A stretch of 64,000 nt of DNA from Canna indica (Eukaryota; Streptophyta; Magnoliopsida; Zingiberales; Cannaceae), in NCBI GenBank assembly GCA_034359265.1, contig CP136894.1, positions 28,612,501 to 28,676,500 of the forward strand, written 5' to 3'. Both the position numbers and the translations under genes were made by a program. Below are positions 12,451 to 23,070 of this stretch, in pieces. Every line of letters starts with the position of its first letter. Position 1 is the first letter of the stretch. Under the pieces are notes generated by a model. That model was not told where the DNA came from. It saw only the letters and a program-made list of their open reading frames with translations, and did no database searches.

Positions 12451-13881
12451 TGTTGGATGAAATGGCACACTAGAGGGGGGTGAATAGTGCGTTTACTAAT
12501 TCTTATTGCCTAATTTTGGTTTTAAACGTTTCTTTGATTACTTAGGCAATTGCTATTTATTGACTAAATGCGGAAACAAAAATACGACAACTAAGCACAA
12601 ACCAAATATCAATGCTAACACACTGATTTATAGTGGTTCGGCCCCAATGCCTACTCCACTACCTAAGCACCCCGCTTAGAATTTCCAAACTAAGTTTACT
12701 AGATTAAATTGGTTCCCTTACAAAGAGGACTTTGACCCGAAGAGTCTCACTCTCAATCTAAGGCACTTCCACACCCGAAAGTCTCTGCCTTCTTACCGAG
12801 AGCACTCTTCCACCTTAACCCTAAGGGACACCTCAACTAATCCTAGTAAACTATGTTTACACAAGTAGCTTTACACCTTCTACACTAAGGTAACCACTTA
12901 CATCCAAACGCCAAACACTAGGTCTTCTTACAAATTCAAATACAATAAATTGAAAAATAAATTAAAACAAGTTTTAATACAAGAAGAGGAATAAAAACTT
13001 GTCACAAATAAATGCCTCTTCTTTTAGACCCTAGAACCCTTGACGAACCCTTTGAAGGAGAACTCTTTGGTGATGAGGGATCAAGAGCTAGGTTTAATGA
13101 ATTTTGTCACTTTGAAACTTGGAGGATGCAAGGAATTACTCTTTGAAGGCTTTTTTCAACACAAATTATATGGGAGAGAGAGGAAAAAGAATTTAGAAGA
13201 GGGATATTTATAACCCCTCAATGAAATGGCAGCTCAACGGGCGGAAAACTAGCCATTTTCGTCGTTCGATCGCTTGTCGGTCGATCGTCGGTCGATCGAA
13301 CGATCGATCGATCGCCCAGTGACCGCTGGCTCTCTTTGAGTTAAATATACTGTTCGGTCGACCGAATGAGTCGCGACTTTAGCGCTCCGCAATCCTATCG
13401 ACCGAAGCACCTTCTGCCAATTTTTGGCATTGGTTGGTCGATCAACCGGTCGATCGATGTAGCCTTGAGCTGATTTCTTCACCATCTTCGGTCGATCGAC
13501 AGGTCGATCGATTGGCTACTGCCATTTTGTGGCATCATTCGGTCGATCGACAAGGCTATTGCCAATTTTCAACACCATTCGATCGACCGATCGGTCGACC
13601 AAACCTGGGCTGGAAATTTTTATCTTGACTTTCTCATTTCGCGCTTTGCTTTCCGCTTCGTTCTTCAGCGTGCTTTAACTTTAAAAGATTCTCCATGCTG
13701 TCCAAGTAATTCCTGGTGCACGCATTGATCTATTTTGGAGATCGGTCGAAAGACATGAGGCTTGACTTATCTTTTATCGATCCTGTAATTTTCATACTTC
13801 AAGAACTTATTAAATAAGTTTGTTATCATCAAAATAGTCATGAAGAGAATAAAGCATGAAGGAAGAAACCTTCAGCCAACA
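12451..13881 (-). repeat. 5' LTR (copy D)
   Basis: 1,431 bp, TGTTGGC at 13881 on the minus strand to CCAACA at 12451. TATAAATA lies at 13205-13212 and the TCGA palindromic array at about 13258-13605. It differs from LTR C by scattered substitutions. It abuts, in opposite orientation, the 3' interior of another element (13882 onward), so the insertion is nested. Confidence 0.88.
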
Positions 13882-14355
13882 GATATACATGCTTTACATG
13901 ACCACACCTTGGTATTCTGGAAGTTTGAATGAAATCTACAAATGTCATGAAAGATAACTGATATTTATGAAAATATCCATACTTGAGTGTATACATGATT
14001 CCTAGTTTTGGATTCTATCTATCATTCTTTGGTATCATGTATTAATTAGTCTCACAATTGATATAATGTTTTCATCGATCCCTTGACTTGGTTGACTTTG
14101 GCTTTCATAAAAAATGTTTTCTAGTTTCAACCTTGACTTTAGTTGACTTTTCTTGCTCTTTTTGATTGATGTCAAAAGGGGGAGAAAATATAGGTAAATG
14201 GAAGAAAATATAAAAGATCCATGCATATAGATAGGGGGAGTAATTTTATCTAGATATGCATGTTGATAGGGGGAGAAATCCCATGATTGACTTTCTTAAT
14301 GTTTTATTAAAAATATTTTCTTAAGTTTGTTTGTCATCATCAAAAAGGGGGAGAT
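13882..14355 (+). other. 3' interior of a plus-strand Sirevirus-like element (G)
   Basis: Non-coding sequence ending in a series of purine tracts (near 14175, 14235, 14270 and 14345) directly before an LTR. It matches 43740-44501 of element F and, inverted, parts of the interior of 5863-13881. It represents the last 470 bases before the 3' LTR; the rest of element G has been lost to the neighbouring insertion. Confidence 0.75.
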
Positions 14356-15543
14356 TATTGGCCAAAGATTTTCAACCTTGGTCTTAATCTCAGTTTTGAT
14401 GATAACAAACATGGAACTAATGTTTTCATGAAGAAATGTTTTCAGATTTATATTAGATAGCGCACGACGTCCCCAATCGGTGAAATCAGAGAAATCGGCA
14501 AGGATGCTCGTCGACGCTTAGGACTCTTTGTGATGAATAGAGTTTAGATTTAGGGTGTCTAGAATGATTGTATTAATCCTCATAATGATGCAAATATCCC
14601 TAGGACATGAGCCTAACCTATTGCCAAGAGTTTCCTAGTCATAAACAACATTCCGGATGGGATATTGTAACATCCCAGAATATCCCGAATTATAGGATGG
14701 GATGTTGTAACTATGGGAGATGTTGTAACATTCCGGAATAGCCCAGAACATCCCGGATAGACATCCTGAAATAGCCCAAAATAGCCTGAAACATCCAGGA
14801 ACATCCCAAAATATCCCGAAACATCCCGGATGGACATTCTGGAACATCCCGGATGGACATTCTGGAACATCCCGGGACATCACGGAATAGCTTGTAGAGT
14901 ATCGGTACTCTACAGGTCAAATTGTCCAGAATTACCAGAATGCCCCCAATGGCTCTATTTTGAAATGTACCTGTTGAGCCTGACCTCTACTTCATGTTAT
15001 GCCTATTTAAAGGCTTTCTAGGCCTTCCAAGCCCACCAACCCTTCATGATCCCTAAGCTTCTTTGAGTCAATCATTGTGGAAAACCCTAGCTTTGAGCTT
15101 TTACCTTCTTGATTGAGCTTTCAACCTTGAGTTTCATCATCAGAGACATCAAGAGGACTAGGGAACTTGTGTTCGAGCTAAGTGTTTTTGTTGTTGTATT
15201 TTTGTAGCTCCTTTAACTTGTATTTTTGGTGTTTATATCATTGCTACTCAAGCTTGTAAAGATCTAGTGTGTAGATCTTGAGTTTGGTGGTTGCCTTGGT
15301 GTAGAGGCATAAATACACCGGTGGAGTAGGCATTGGGGCCAAAACACTATAAATTTATCTTGTTTGCATTGCTTATATTGTATTTTGTTTACTTGTGCTA
15401 TTTACTCGCTTCAGTATTCATCTAGTTAAATTAAGCATTTGCCTAAGTAATCAAGAAACGAATAAAATAGGAATTAGGCTTAAGTTTTAGTTAACACACT
15501 ATTCACTCCCCCCTCCCCTCTAGTGTAGGCCATTTCACTTACA
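14356..15543 (+). repeat. Sirevirus-like 3' LTR (copy G) with variant U3
   Basis: It starts TATTGGCC (a mutated TGTTGG) right after a PPT and ends near 15543 with CATTTCACTTACA, the decayed form of ...CCAACA. The 5' block and the 3' block match other copies. The U3 array is unlike them: instead of TCGA palindromes it has a CATCCCGGA-type array at 14640-14890. Length is 1,188 bp. A TATTTAAA box lies near 15003. Confidence 0.8.
14640..14890 (+). repeat. degenerate ACATCCCGGA array in LTR U3
   Basis: About 250 bases are built from variants of a roughly 10-base motif (ACATCCCGGA, AATAGCCCAG, ACATTCCGG), including a near-perfect duplication of GGATGGACATTCTGGAACAT at 14829-14868. Short frames through it encode CFRMSIRDV-like repeats that are by-products. 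It occupies the place of the TCGA array of sister LTRs. Confidence 0.75.
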
Positions 15544-16645
15544 CCGTTGTTCTATTCGCGGCAGTTGTGATCTTTGTTTTTTCCTGTCCACGCTTCTGGG
15601 CTTTTTGCCTTCGACAGTGTCTTCGATGTTCTGCCGATCGGCCTTTCTAGCCTTACGGAGCTCTTCCATCTCTATAAAACTTGTCGCTTTCCCCTAGAAC
15701 TCATCCATATCTCTAGCCTTTATCGGCGCGATCTAGCCGGCGAAGTGTCCGAGCTTCAGCCCATATTTGATGGAGAAAAGCTCGACTCGAGGGGTCGAGG
15801 TTCAGGATTTTGGCAACCGTAGCCTGAAACTTGTGTATGCACTCCCTTAGGGGTTAATGTTGCCCTTGTCTGACGTAGTGGAGGACATCTTCTATTTTGT
15901 AGTAGACCCGAGATGAGGAAAATCGATTAAGGAAGGCAGGGGAGAGTTCCGCGAAAGAGTGTATAGATCTCGGTGGGAGGGAAGCGAACCACAATAGAGC
16001 AGTTTTCTCTAAAAAAGTTGGGAAAGCTCTGCAAAGGGCAGGGCCGGTTGCTCTGTTGAAGAGCATCATGGTCCTGAACGTCATCAGGTGTATGGCAGGG
16101 TCGCCCATACCATCGTAGGGAGTTAGAGTAGTCGACAACTTGCACTTGGATGGAAGGCTCATTGTCATGATAAGCTCGACGAAGGGTCCTGAGTCGATAG
16201 AGAGGGCATCGCAACCTCCATGACCCTAGAATCTTTTTCTCTTCCTTGAAGGGGTGTGCTAGAGATCTCTTCTTGGAGGATAAAAATTGGTCTCCTCCTT
16301 TCCGAGCAGTTGCTTTCTTCATGTTCTGAGCGGCAGCACTTATCCAACGTGAGCGAGATGAAAATCGATCGAGGGGTTTTCCCAGGATTGTGTCAGCATC
16401 TCGGCCTAGGCCGCTAACCATTGGTTCTCTTCCTCTAGGTCATTTATCCGACATTGGGATGCTTCTGGGGGGAGCTCGGTTGGTGCCAAAGAGTCGCTCC
16501 TCCATGTTTCAGTGTCACTAGGCTACGGGTGATCATCGCCGTAGGGGTGTTGCCGTTAGAGTGCGGTGGTGTTCACCTGGCTCCGGGTTCCAACTATTAT
16601 GGGGGAGGTAAGTTTTACTCGGCCCCACAGTCGGCGCTAAATGTT
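15544..16645 (-). pseudogene. Tat-lineage gypsy gag and leader, broken
   Basis: On the minus strand a leader with GCGCCGACTGTGGGGC (near 16640) precedes a frameshifted gag. The frame 16168-15854 has TLTPYDGMGDPAIHLMTFRT, CRAFP and LWFASLPPRSIHSF, the core of Retrotrans_gag as found in Tat/Athila-type gypsy elements. The remainder (EYMHKFQATVAKILNLD) continues to about 15600 with stops. It lies 3' of the pol remnant at 18770-19480 with an LTR between them, so pol and gag belong to a body-LTR-body arrangement. Confidence 0.75.
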
Positions 16646-18560
16646 CCTGCCTGAGGATCGGAGTAGTCCGGTCTAGCTCGGTGTCTCTTTTGGTCAGGTG
16701 CAACTCCAGCGGTGGGGGACCTACAAAAGATACCCCGACGCTCAAGTTAGTAGATCTTCAAGCTGGAGGTAATGAAATTGGAGCATAGGTTACTTTAGTC
16801 GTGTCGTGTCTATATTTATTGGGATGGGAATAAGAAGCACAGTGGAAAAAGAGATTTAAAAAATTCAAAGCATCCCAAAAACAACGATCGACTTAAGCAA
16901 TCTTTAAGGAATTCAATCTATGAGTAGAAGACGAAGATATACCTTATACTAACGGATGGTGTGGCTGCTCCCTATCCCCGTTTCAAGACGTCCACACACA
17001 CGTCCTCCAAGGAAGGTCCACACCAAGCGCCTCGCAACCAAGGGACAGCAAACACCAAGACTCATTGTGGCTCAACGAAGAGGCAATCTAAATCCCAAGA
17101 TGCACCAAGGTGAAGTCGGCCCTCCACAAAGAACCAAGCACCAAAAGGAAGGAAGAGGGGATGAGAAAACCACATAACAAGAAGGAAGATGAAGGAATAC
17201 TTCTCTATCCTTCTTGGACTCCTCCAAGAAGATGAAGGAGATGACACACCCAAGAGGAAGAGACCATCAATTCGTCTTCACAAACCTGGGAATGAGGAAC
17301 TTGATGGCCGGCTACCCATGGAGATCAAGAGGAGCCCTTTAGAGTATTTCTCTTCAAGAAGCCTCTCAAGAATCCAATACTAAACCTTCTCCAAGATGAG
17401 CAACCAATTTGCTTAACCTCCTTGAATGAAGTTAAGCCATCTATTTATAAGGGGAGTAGGCAGCTACCAAGGTAGACCCCCCCCCTCCCCCCCGCCCCCC
17501 CTTTTTAATTCCTCTCCTCGGAATTCAAATTTTCGGGGTTTGCCTCCAAAATAATAATTTATATTTAATAGATTTATAATTAATTAAATTCAACTAAATA
17601 TAAATTTTAATTTATCTCTATAAATTAAATTCTTATTTATTAGGATTTAACATGTGTCAGTCCCTACAATTTAGAGATGCCCTATAAATTAGGGTTACCG
17701 AGGAACTCCTTCCTCGTGTATTCGTTCCTATAGAAAATATCTTTCCTATCATATCCGTAAATGAGATCCGTGATCGAATTGCAGCATGTCCATGCTAGTA
17801 GACATATAGGATTGTATTCGGACTTTATCTCACAAGGTCTATTACGAGGTTAGCCTAATGTGGGTGATCCATTGGGCCCACACTAAGCTAGCAGTGAGTT
17901 ATGCATAACAGAGAGTCGAATTCGATAGAATGACTTCTATTCGAATCTTACGAGCCACCACTAAACCCCTTTAATGTGGTCGTAAGAGACTCCACTCATA
18001 AGTCAAGATTGACGTCTAGCAACGTGTCATGACTACCCAGATAGTGTGAGGTTCAATCTACAGGGATCGAACGCCCTTCGGTGATTAGTTACCGTGCAAC
18101 TAAGTCCCTTGGTTACAACATCCCGAAGTCGGCTAGCGTACGGAAGAAGTGTCAAACCCTAATACTGATTCATATCTATTCTACCCGCCAAGATGTCGTC
18201 TCAATAATAAAACGTCAAAAACATCTTCCTGACTTTCATGTCTACTCTGGCCAGAGATTCAACTCATAGAGGTATTCAAGAGCGCTGAGGCCGTAAGTAA
18301 GTTCTGAGCTCATTTAAAACTGGAGCCGATCCCATTTATAGACGGAGGCCGCATTTAGGGTCGAGGATCATGCTTGCGGTCAAGACCGTGCCTGGGGTCG
18401 AGAAGGATGGATGCATGTGCTGCGTAGGAGAGAAGTTGCTACTGTCATGGGCTAGCGCTCTTGTCGTGAGATTGTAGGAATTCATTCGTCGCTTGCTAAG
18501 AGATAGCTATAAATTATGTGGACACAAATATACATGGAAAAGGAAGGATAATATTATTGA
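16646..18560 (-). repeat. Tat-lineage LTR, split by repeat L
   Basis: The LTR 3' part (16646-16815, with the segment TACAAAAGATACCCCGACGC on the plus strand) and the 5' part (about 18254-18560) flank an unrelated 1.4-kb repeat. The left part adjoins the gag leader. The right part adjoins the pol 3' non-coding region, which has the characteristic run GGTTTTTTCCCACAT near 18660. Outer end not determined precisely. Confidence 0.6.
16816..18253 (-). repeat. repeat L, probable solo copia-type LTR
   Basis: A 1.4-kb segment inserted in the Tat LTR. On the minus strand it has a TATA-like CCTTATAAATAGATGG (about 17440-17455). On the plus strand it opens TATTGGGATGGG, which resembles a decayed copia LTR end. 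A partial copy is at 5473-5790. A C-rich tract (17478-17502) and AT-rich stretch follow the TATA region. Short frames are not gene-like. Exact ends and target duplication could not be confirmed. Confidence 0.5.
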
Positions 18561-18769
18561 ATGATCGTAAGTTGATAGTACATTAAGTCCTACAGAGCGG
18601 GGCGCTCGGCCTACGTGTGATTATGCCTCATTAAAAACTTCAAAGGAAAAACTATGTGGGAAAAAACCGCGGTGAAGGAAAAAGAGTCCACCAACCATTT
18701 ATAGTTTAATGGGGGCTCGCTTAGCTGTAGTAGGTCCGTAGGGAGGTCGCGTTCTACAAGCGTGGAAAT

Positions 18770-19480
18770 TCTCGTCAAGAAGGTTCGGCGATCTTGTAGG
18801 CTCCTTTTCTTATGTCTCTGTATGGACCTTCCCAGTTCGGAGCGTGGTTTCCTTCCCCCGATTGGTTTCCTCTAGAGTTCAATCTTTTTTTAGTACCTGA
18901 TCTCCCTCTTTGAAAGCTCTTGGTCTGACATGTTTGTCATATTTCTGAGCTACACCGAGTTTCATGGCTTCGGAGAATCTTTGGCCCTTGTTGCATTTTT
19001 TTGATGTATAGACTACAGTTTGTTCTTATGGTCGGCCAGGAGTATCTGTCTCGGAGAATCTTAACGGATAAGGATTTCTCCCCCCCCTCTCCCCCCGATG
19101 TGGCTGGCTGACACATTTGAGCGGCGGCTGAAAGTATCTTCATATGTATAGTTGGTATTCAAGGAGTGTGTGGTAACTTGTCATCCCTCGAAATTTCTTC
19201 TGATTCAGGATGTCTCCCGATATTTCCCCTTGCCTGAGACAGGTTAGGTAGGGGGCCCTCCAGTCAGTCGCCTGCTTGACTGTTTGGACTTCGACCGAGT
19301 TGTTGTTTGGCTGGATGCTCAGTTGGCCGAGGACTTGTTGAATGATCGACCTATTATTTTGCAGTTTCTTGGAGCTGGCGAGCTTAGACAACAAGTCAGC
19401 TGGGGTATTTTCCTCCCAATGTATGTACTCGATCACACAATCACCAAAGTTACCATGCTTCACTATCAGACGGGTGAGTC
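18770..19480 (-). pseudogene. Tat-lineage gypsy pol remnant, integrase core deleted
   Basis: Reading leftward: the end of RNase H (VIEYIHWEENTPADLLSKLA, 19463-19140), a linker, an integrase zinc-finger region (VKILRDRYSWPTIR, about 19080-18960) and then directly the integrase C-terminal part (VAQKYDKHVRPRAFKEGDQV and NWEGPY, 18955-18770). The DDE catalytic core that should separate the last two is missing, some 250 residues. Several stops and frameshifts. No function is possible. Confidence 0.75.
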
Positions 19481-19489
19481 ATAACATTC

Positions 19490-20440
19490 GGGTCACGACT
19501 CTTAGCATGTCATAACATATATTGGGCTATTTTTTTCAGACATGAACAACTGCGTCAATTTGGGAATATATTATCGGGAAATACCGAAGAACCTTAAACG
19601 GTATATCTTTCTGCCTACTCGAAGATTTCTCTTGTTGGACACTGGGTCAAGTTTGCGTATTCACAGTAATAGAGAATGCAGTTGCTCACATGCATAAATT
19701 TTCTAATACCCTAGACCAAGTCTCTTCATCATCTTTTTCGTCTTATAGAAACTATCCTCCAGTTTGTTATCTTTAGGCAATGCTTTGTGAAAAAGATCGA
19801 AAAACCGATTATATGTTATCTCGATTATGTTGCAGTTAGACTTAATATTTGATATTTGAGTCAATATTGACAACTTTGAATATTCATCACAGCCTTCACA
19901 TAATGGTTCATCTGCAACTTTCAGTAAATCGTAAAACTGTGCTGCTTTTAGATTTGGTAACTCTATTTGAATTTTCGGTTGTACTTATAGCTCACACTCT
20001 ATATTCATTGCCGCTTCGGTACTTGATGACTGACCTCCTAATTCTGTGTGAGTCATTGGCAACCTTTGGAATTCACGACCGCCCAGAGCATCCAAGACCA
20101 TATTTCGATACGGCTACTCAACAAATCTCATATGAGTTGTGGATGAAGATCCAATATTAAACGACTGACCTCCTAATTCATACGATGACATGCCTATAAA
20201 TGACTCCCCGTGTGAAATCCAACGATAGTAATGATTCATGAAACCATTTCTGTATAGGTGCAATGTCACTGCCTGTCAGTCTAGGAAAAACAAGTTGACA
20301 CACCGACGACATTGGCATCTGATTTTGTCAGCACTGACAAATTACGGATTTGAATATGCGAAGTTCAAAAATTCCTGAACACCGCTCTTGAATTCTTCAA
20401 GTAAACCTCCACGGTACATCCAACTACGATCTTCCGCCAT
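19490..20440 (-). pseudogene. CACTA transposase (TNP2) N-terminal half
   Basis: The minus-strand ATG at 20440 opens MAEDRSWMYRGG, the transposase-associated domain (PF13963) of plant En/Spm elements. It continues with a CXCXXC segment (RCQCRRC) and LHLYRNGFMNHYYRW. Further on are EPLCEGC, LPKDNKLEDSFYKTKKMMK and LTQLFMSEK, matching the order in TNP2. At least five in-frame stops occur. It is cut at about 19485 by the gypsy pol remnant, so the catalytic part is absent. Confidence 0.8.
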
Positions 20441-20565
20441 GATTCTGTACGTGATATATCACAACAATCGCTTATTTAGAAATCTTCATAGGTTGGATGG
20501 TCCTATTTCATTCGGGAATCAAATTATTCTACTTGCATTTAAATATTCTTTTTAACATTCAATTT

Positions 20566-20672
20566 CAGTCGAAATTCTGGTAGCATTTCCCTACAGTTCT
20601 CCAAGTATGCATATCATCTGGGCGCATACTTGGAGAACAAGGGATATCTACTAGAATTTCAAACTGAAATGA
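20566..20672. repeat. imperfect hairpin upstream of TNP2
   Basis: The left arm (GTTCTCCAAGTATGC ending near 20613) and the right arm (GCATACTTGGAGAAC starting near 20625) pair over about 45 bases with a few mismatches, extending to TTCAGT...ACTGAA. It lies about 130 bases 5' of the TNP2 start codon and is probably part of the CACTA element. Confidence 0.65.
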
Positions 20673-22425
20673 ATTTTAAAAAAATATTTAATTGTAAGTA
20701 GAATAATTTTGATCTCAAACTGTCCGATCAAGGATAATTCAGAAATCTTAAAGAATTTATAAGTTTTATACTTCTTATAGACAGCGATACGATCTCCGAA
20801 CAGATCTAAGGTATTGTAAAAAAAATTATAATTCAACGGTCGATAAATTTGTGTCACTTTATCAACTCGTAAATCATAATATTATTTTCAATTTCAATCG
20901 TAATAGCATTCAAGTTGGCCTAAAATTCAAATGACATGTAGTTTCATGACAGGATTCAAATGAAAACTATCAAGTCTTATAATATTTAGAGCGGCAGAGG
21001 CAGTGCATTCAAGTGATAGAAGAAGAGCTTTGGATCCATCTTTATAGCTAGAATCATGAGATTAACATGTGGATTAATGTGGGGATCATCATTGCTGATG
21101 TTTAAGCTCATGGAGTCAAGATTAATTAGTCCTATGAAACTTTAATTTTGGCTTTAGGGATGTGTGGACTTCACGTTAACATTTCAATGGAATTCAAACA
21201 TCCTTGGGCCTTTAAAACTAAAAAAAATGGAATTATATGGAGAAAAAAAGGATTGAGTTGTTAAATTATATGAAAAAAATGGAATTCAAACCGCCTTGGG
21301 CCTTCTAAAATATGTTGACATTTCAATGTTCTATTTAAAGTAAATAGATTGAGTTGTTGCCTTGTGATGCTCTCACACTCAACTATCTTTTCTTTCACAC
21401 TCACCTATAAGCGGTACAAACTATAGGTCTACAAATATAAATATTAAAGCATCAAGTTCTTTTTCTACAAATACAGCGTAACAAGAAATATAAGAAAATT
21501 GAGATTCTAAACAAGCATCGAGGATTTTAAACAAGCATCGAAATTTTAAACTGAGAAGAAATAAAAAGAAAGAAAGAAATATATTAAAGATAACTGCCGA
21601 TGGTTTCAGATTTTTTGCATGTCAGGTTAATAATACAATTTTTTTATTAATGTAATATCTAACTTAATTACCTTAAATCGGTTCAAAGCAAATATCTCGA
21701 TAGTTTGAATTGACACCCAAATATTGGGATATCTATCTCAGCAATATGGACAGGGATAATCTATTTTAGGAAGGAAGAAAAAAAGAAGAGCATAATATAA
21801 TACAATAAAATGACAAGCACGTGAACATCAATATGAAGATGTGCTTTGAATTCACCGTCCCTAATTTATTTGTATACAAATACATTTTATGAGCTAAAGT
21901 ACTATTTTTAATATTGACATTTATGAAAAAGTAGTTTTCCAAATGAATATAGATTATTCATTAAGATTAAATACATAATATGCAGAGTTATAATTTTTCA
22001 TGAGAATAAGATTAGGAATTACAACAGTTCGATTAACCATATTTTTTAAGGTTAATCAAAACCGAACTAAACACTTGCTAATTGAAATCAGACGATTTCA
22101 AAAACTTATATCCGAAATCGAAACCGGCTCGGATACGATTATCCGCGGATAACCGAAACTGATTAATTCGGTTCAAATTGAACCGGTTAACCGGTTAGTA
22201 GACGGATAACCGATTAAACCATATTTAAATTCATCCCAATTATAATCATTGATTCGTTGTACAATATTTTAAATTTTTAACCAGATAAAAGAAACTCCAA
22301 AAAATAACATCATTTTTCTTATATAGCTTTAGAAACAATAATTGATCGACTTCAGAAGTATCAACTACATCATATATATTCATAGCATATACAAATAGAA
22401 ATTGATGTTAGCCCCTCTATCTTGA
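20673..22425. other. AT-rich region, no gene; hAT-like fragment
   Basis: No coding frame is supported. There is a pair of direct repeats of AATTCAAAC..CCTTGGGCCTT near 21190 and 21270. At about 22030-22215 is a segment rich in AACCGAA/CGGTTAACCGG that resembles the right-hand fragment at 26100-26363. They may be halves of one hAT-type MITE family. Confidence 0.45.
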
Positions 22426-22433
22426 ATCTTAAG

Positions 22434-22964
22434 TAGGGGTGGTAATTTTATCCGCATCCGCTAACTAAAAACCGCATCCGCACCGTATCCGATCCATATC
22501 CGCAAGTAAAAATGGATATGGATACGGATACGGATTTAAAAAACTTATATCCGCGCGGATATGGTGCGGATATGGATATGGCTGTGGATCCGCACCGTAT
22601 CCACACCGCCTATCCGCGTCTCTGAATTACTATTTTGCCCATATAAGTTATTAATATATATAAGAGATCTATGGTAATTTCATGTCAAGATGAATTTTGA
22701 AGTATATTATATATTTATTTTGGATTAATGAATTGATAATTTATTGATTTTTTTAATTAAATATATAATTTTAATATATTTTTTATTAAATACGGTACGG
22801 ACACGAATGCGGTGCGGATATCCGTATTTGAAGCGGTGCGGATATGGATATCCATATTCACATCCGTAGCGGATACGGTGCGGATACGGATGGACGGATA
22901 TGGGGTGTGGTGCGGATACGGATAATCCAGTATCCGCACCGTATTCGTTCCGTTGCTAGCTCTA
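22434..22964. mobile_element. hAT-type MITE in K+ channel exon
   Basis: 531 bp, flanked by perfect 8-bp direct repeats ATCTTAAG (22426-22433 and 22965-22972), the length expected for hAT. Ends are TAGGGGTGG and, inverted, TAGAGCTAG. Both subterminal regions are made of TATCCG/GCGGATA-type repeats, inverted relative to each other. No coding capacity. Removing it and one duplication copy joins ATGCTTAAGAT to TCAAG and restores the channel reading frame. Confidence 0.88.
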
Positions 22965-23070
22965 ATCTTAAGCATATGTGAGATAACATCTGATTCTTTA
23001 TGTTCTGTGGCAAATGATTCCTTGTTGCAAACTCAGAAGCAGCCTGGATTGTATCCCTATGTTGCATTAA

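Larger units (their letters stand above)
5863..13881 (-). mobile_element. non-autonomous Sirevirus-like LTR retrotransposon
   Basis: An 8,019-bp element reads right to left: 5' LTR 12451-13881, PBS 12437-12448, decayed gag (12383 to about 10990), a long non-coding stretch, an extra ORF (8855-7782), a PPT cluster (7472-7297) and 3' LTR 5863-7294. The LTRs start TGTTGG and end CCAACA and are 1,431 and 1,432 bp. No reverse transcriptase, RNase H or integrase is visible in the 5.2-kb interior, so it would depend on a partner element. Multiple PPTs, the CpG-rich palindromic U3 and a 3' extra ORF are Sirevirus traits. Its left end continues into another PBS, so a target duplication cannot be checked. 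Confidence 0.8.

Noticed and set aside
16956..17383. Lysine-rich plus-strand frames as a possible small basic protein
   Set aside because: They lie within repeat L, antisense to its LTR-like transcription direction, with no recognisable motif.
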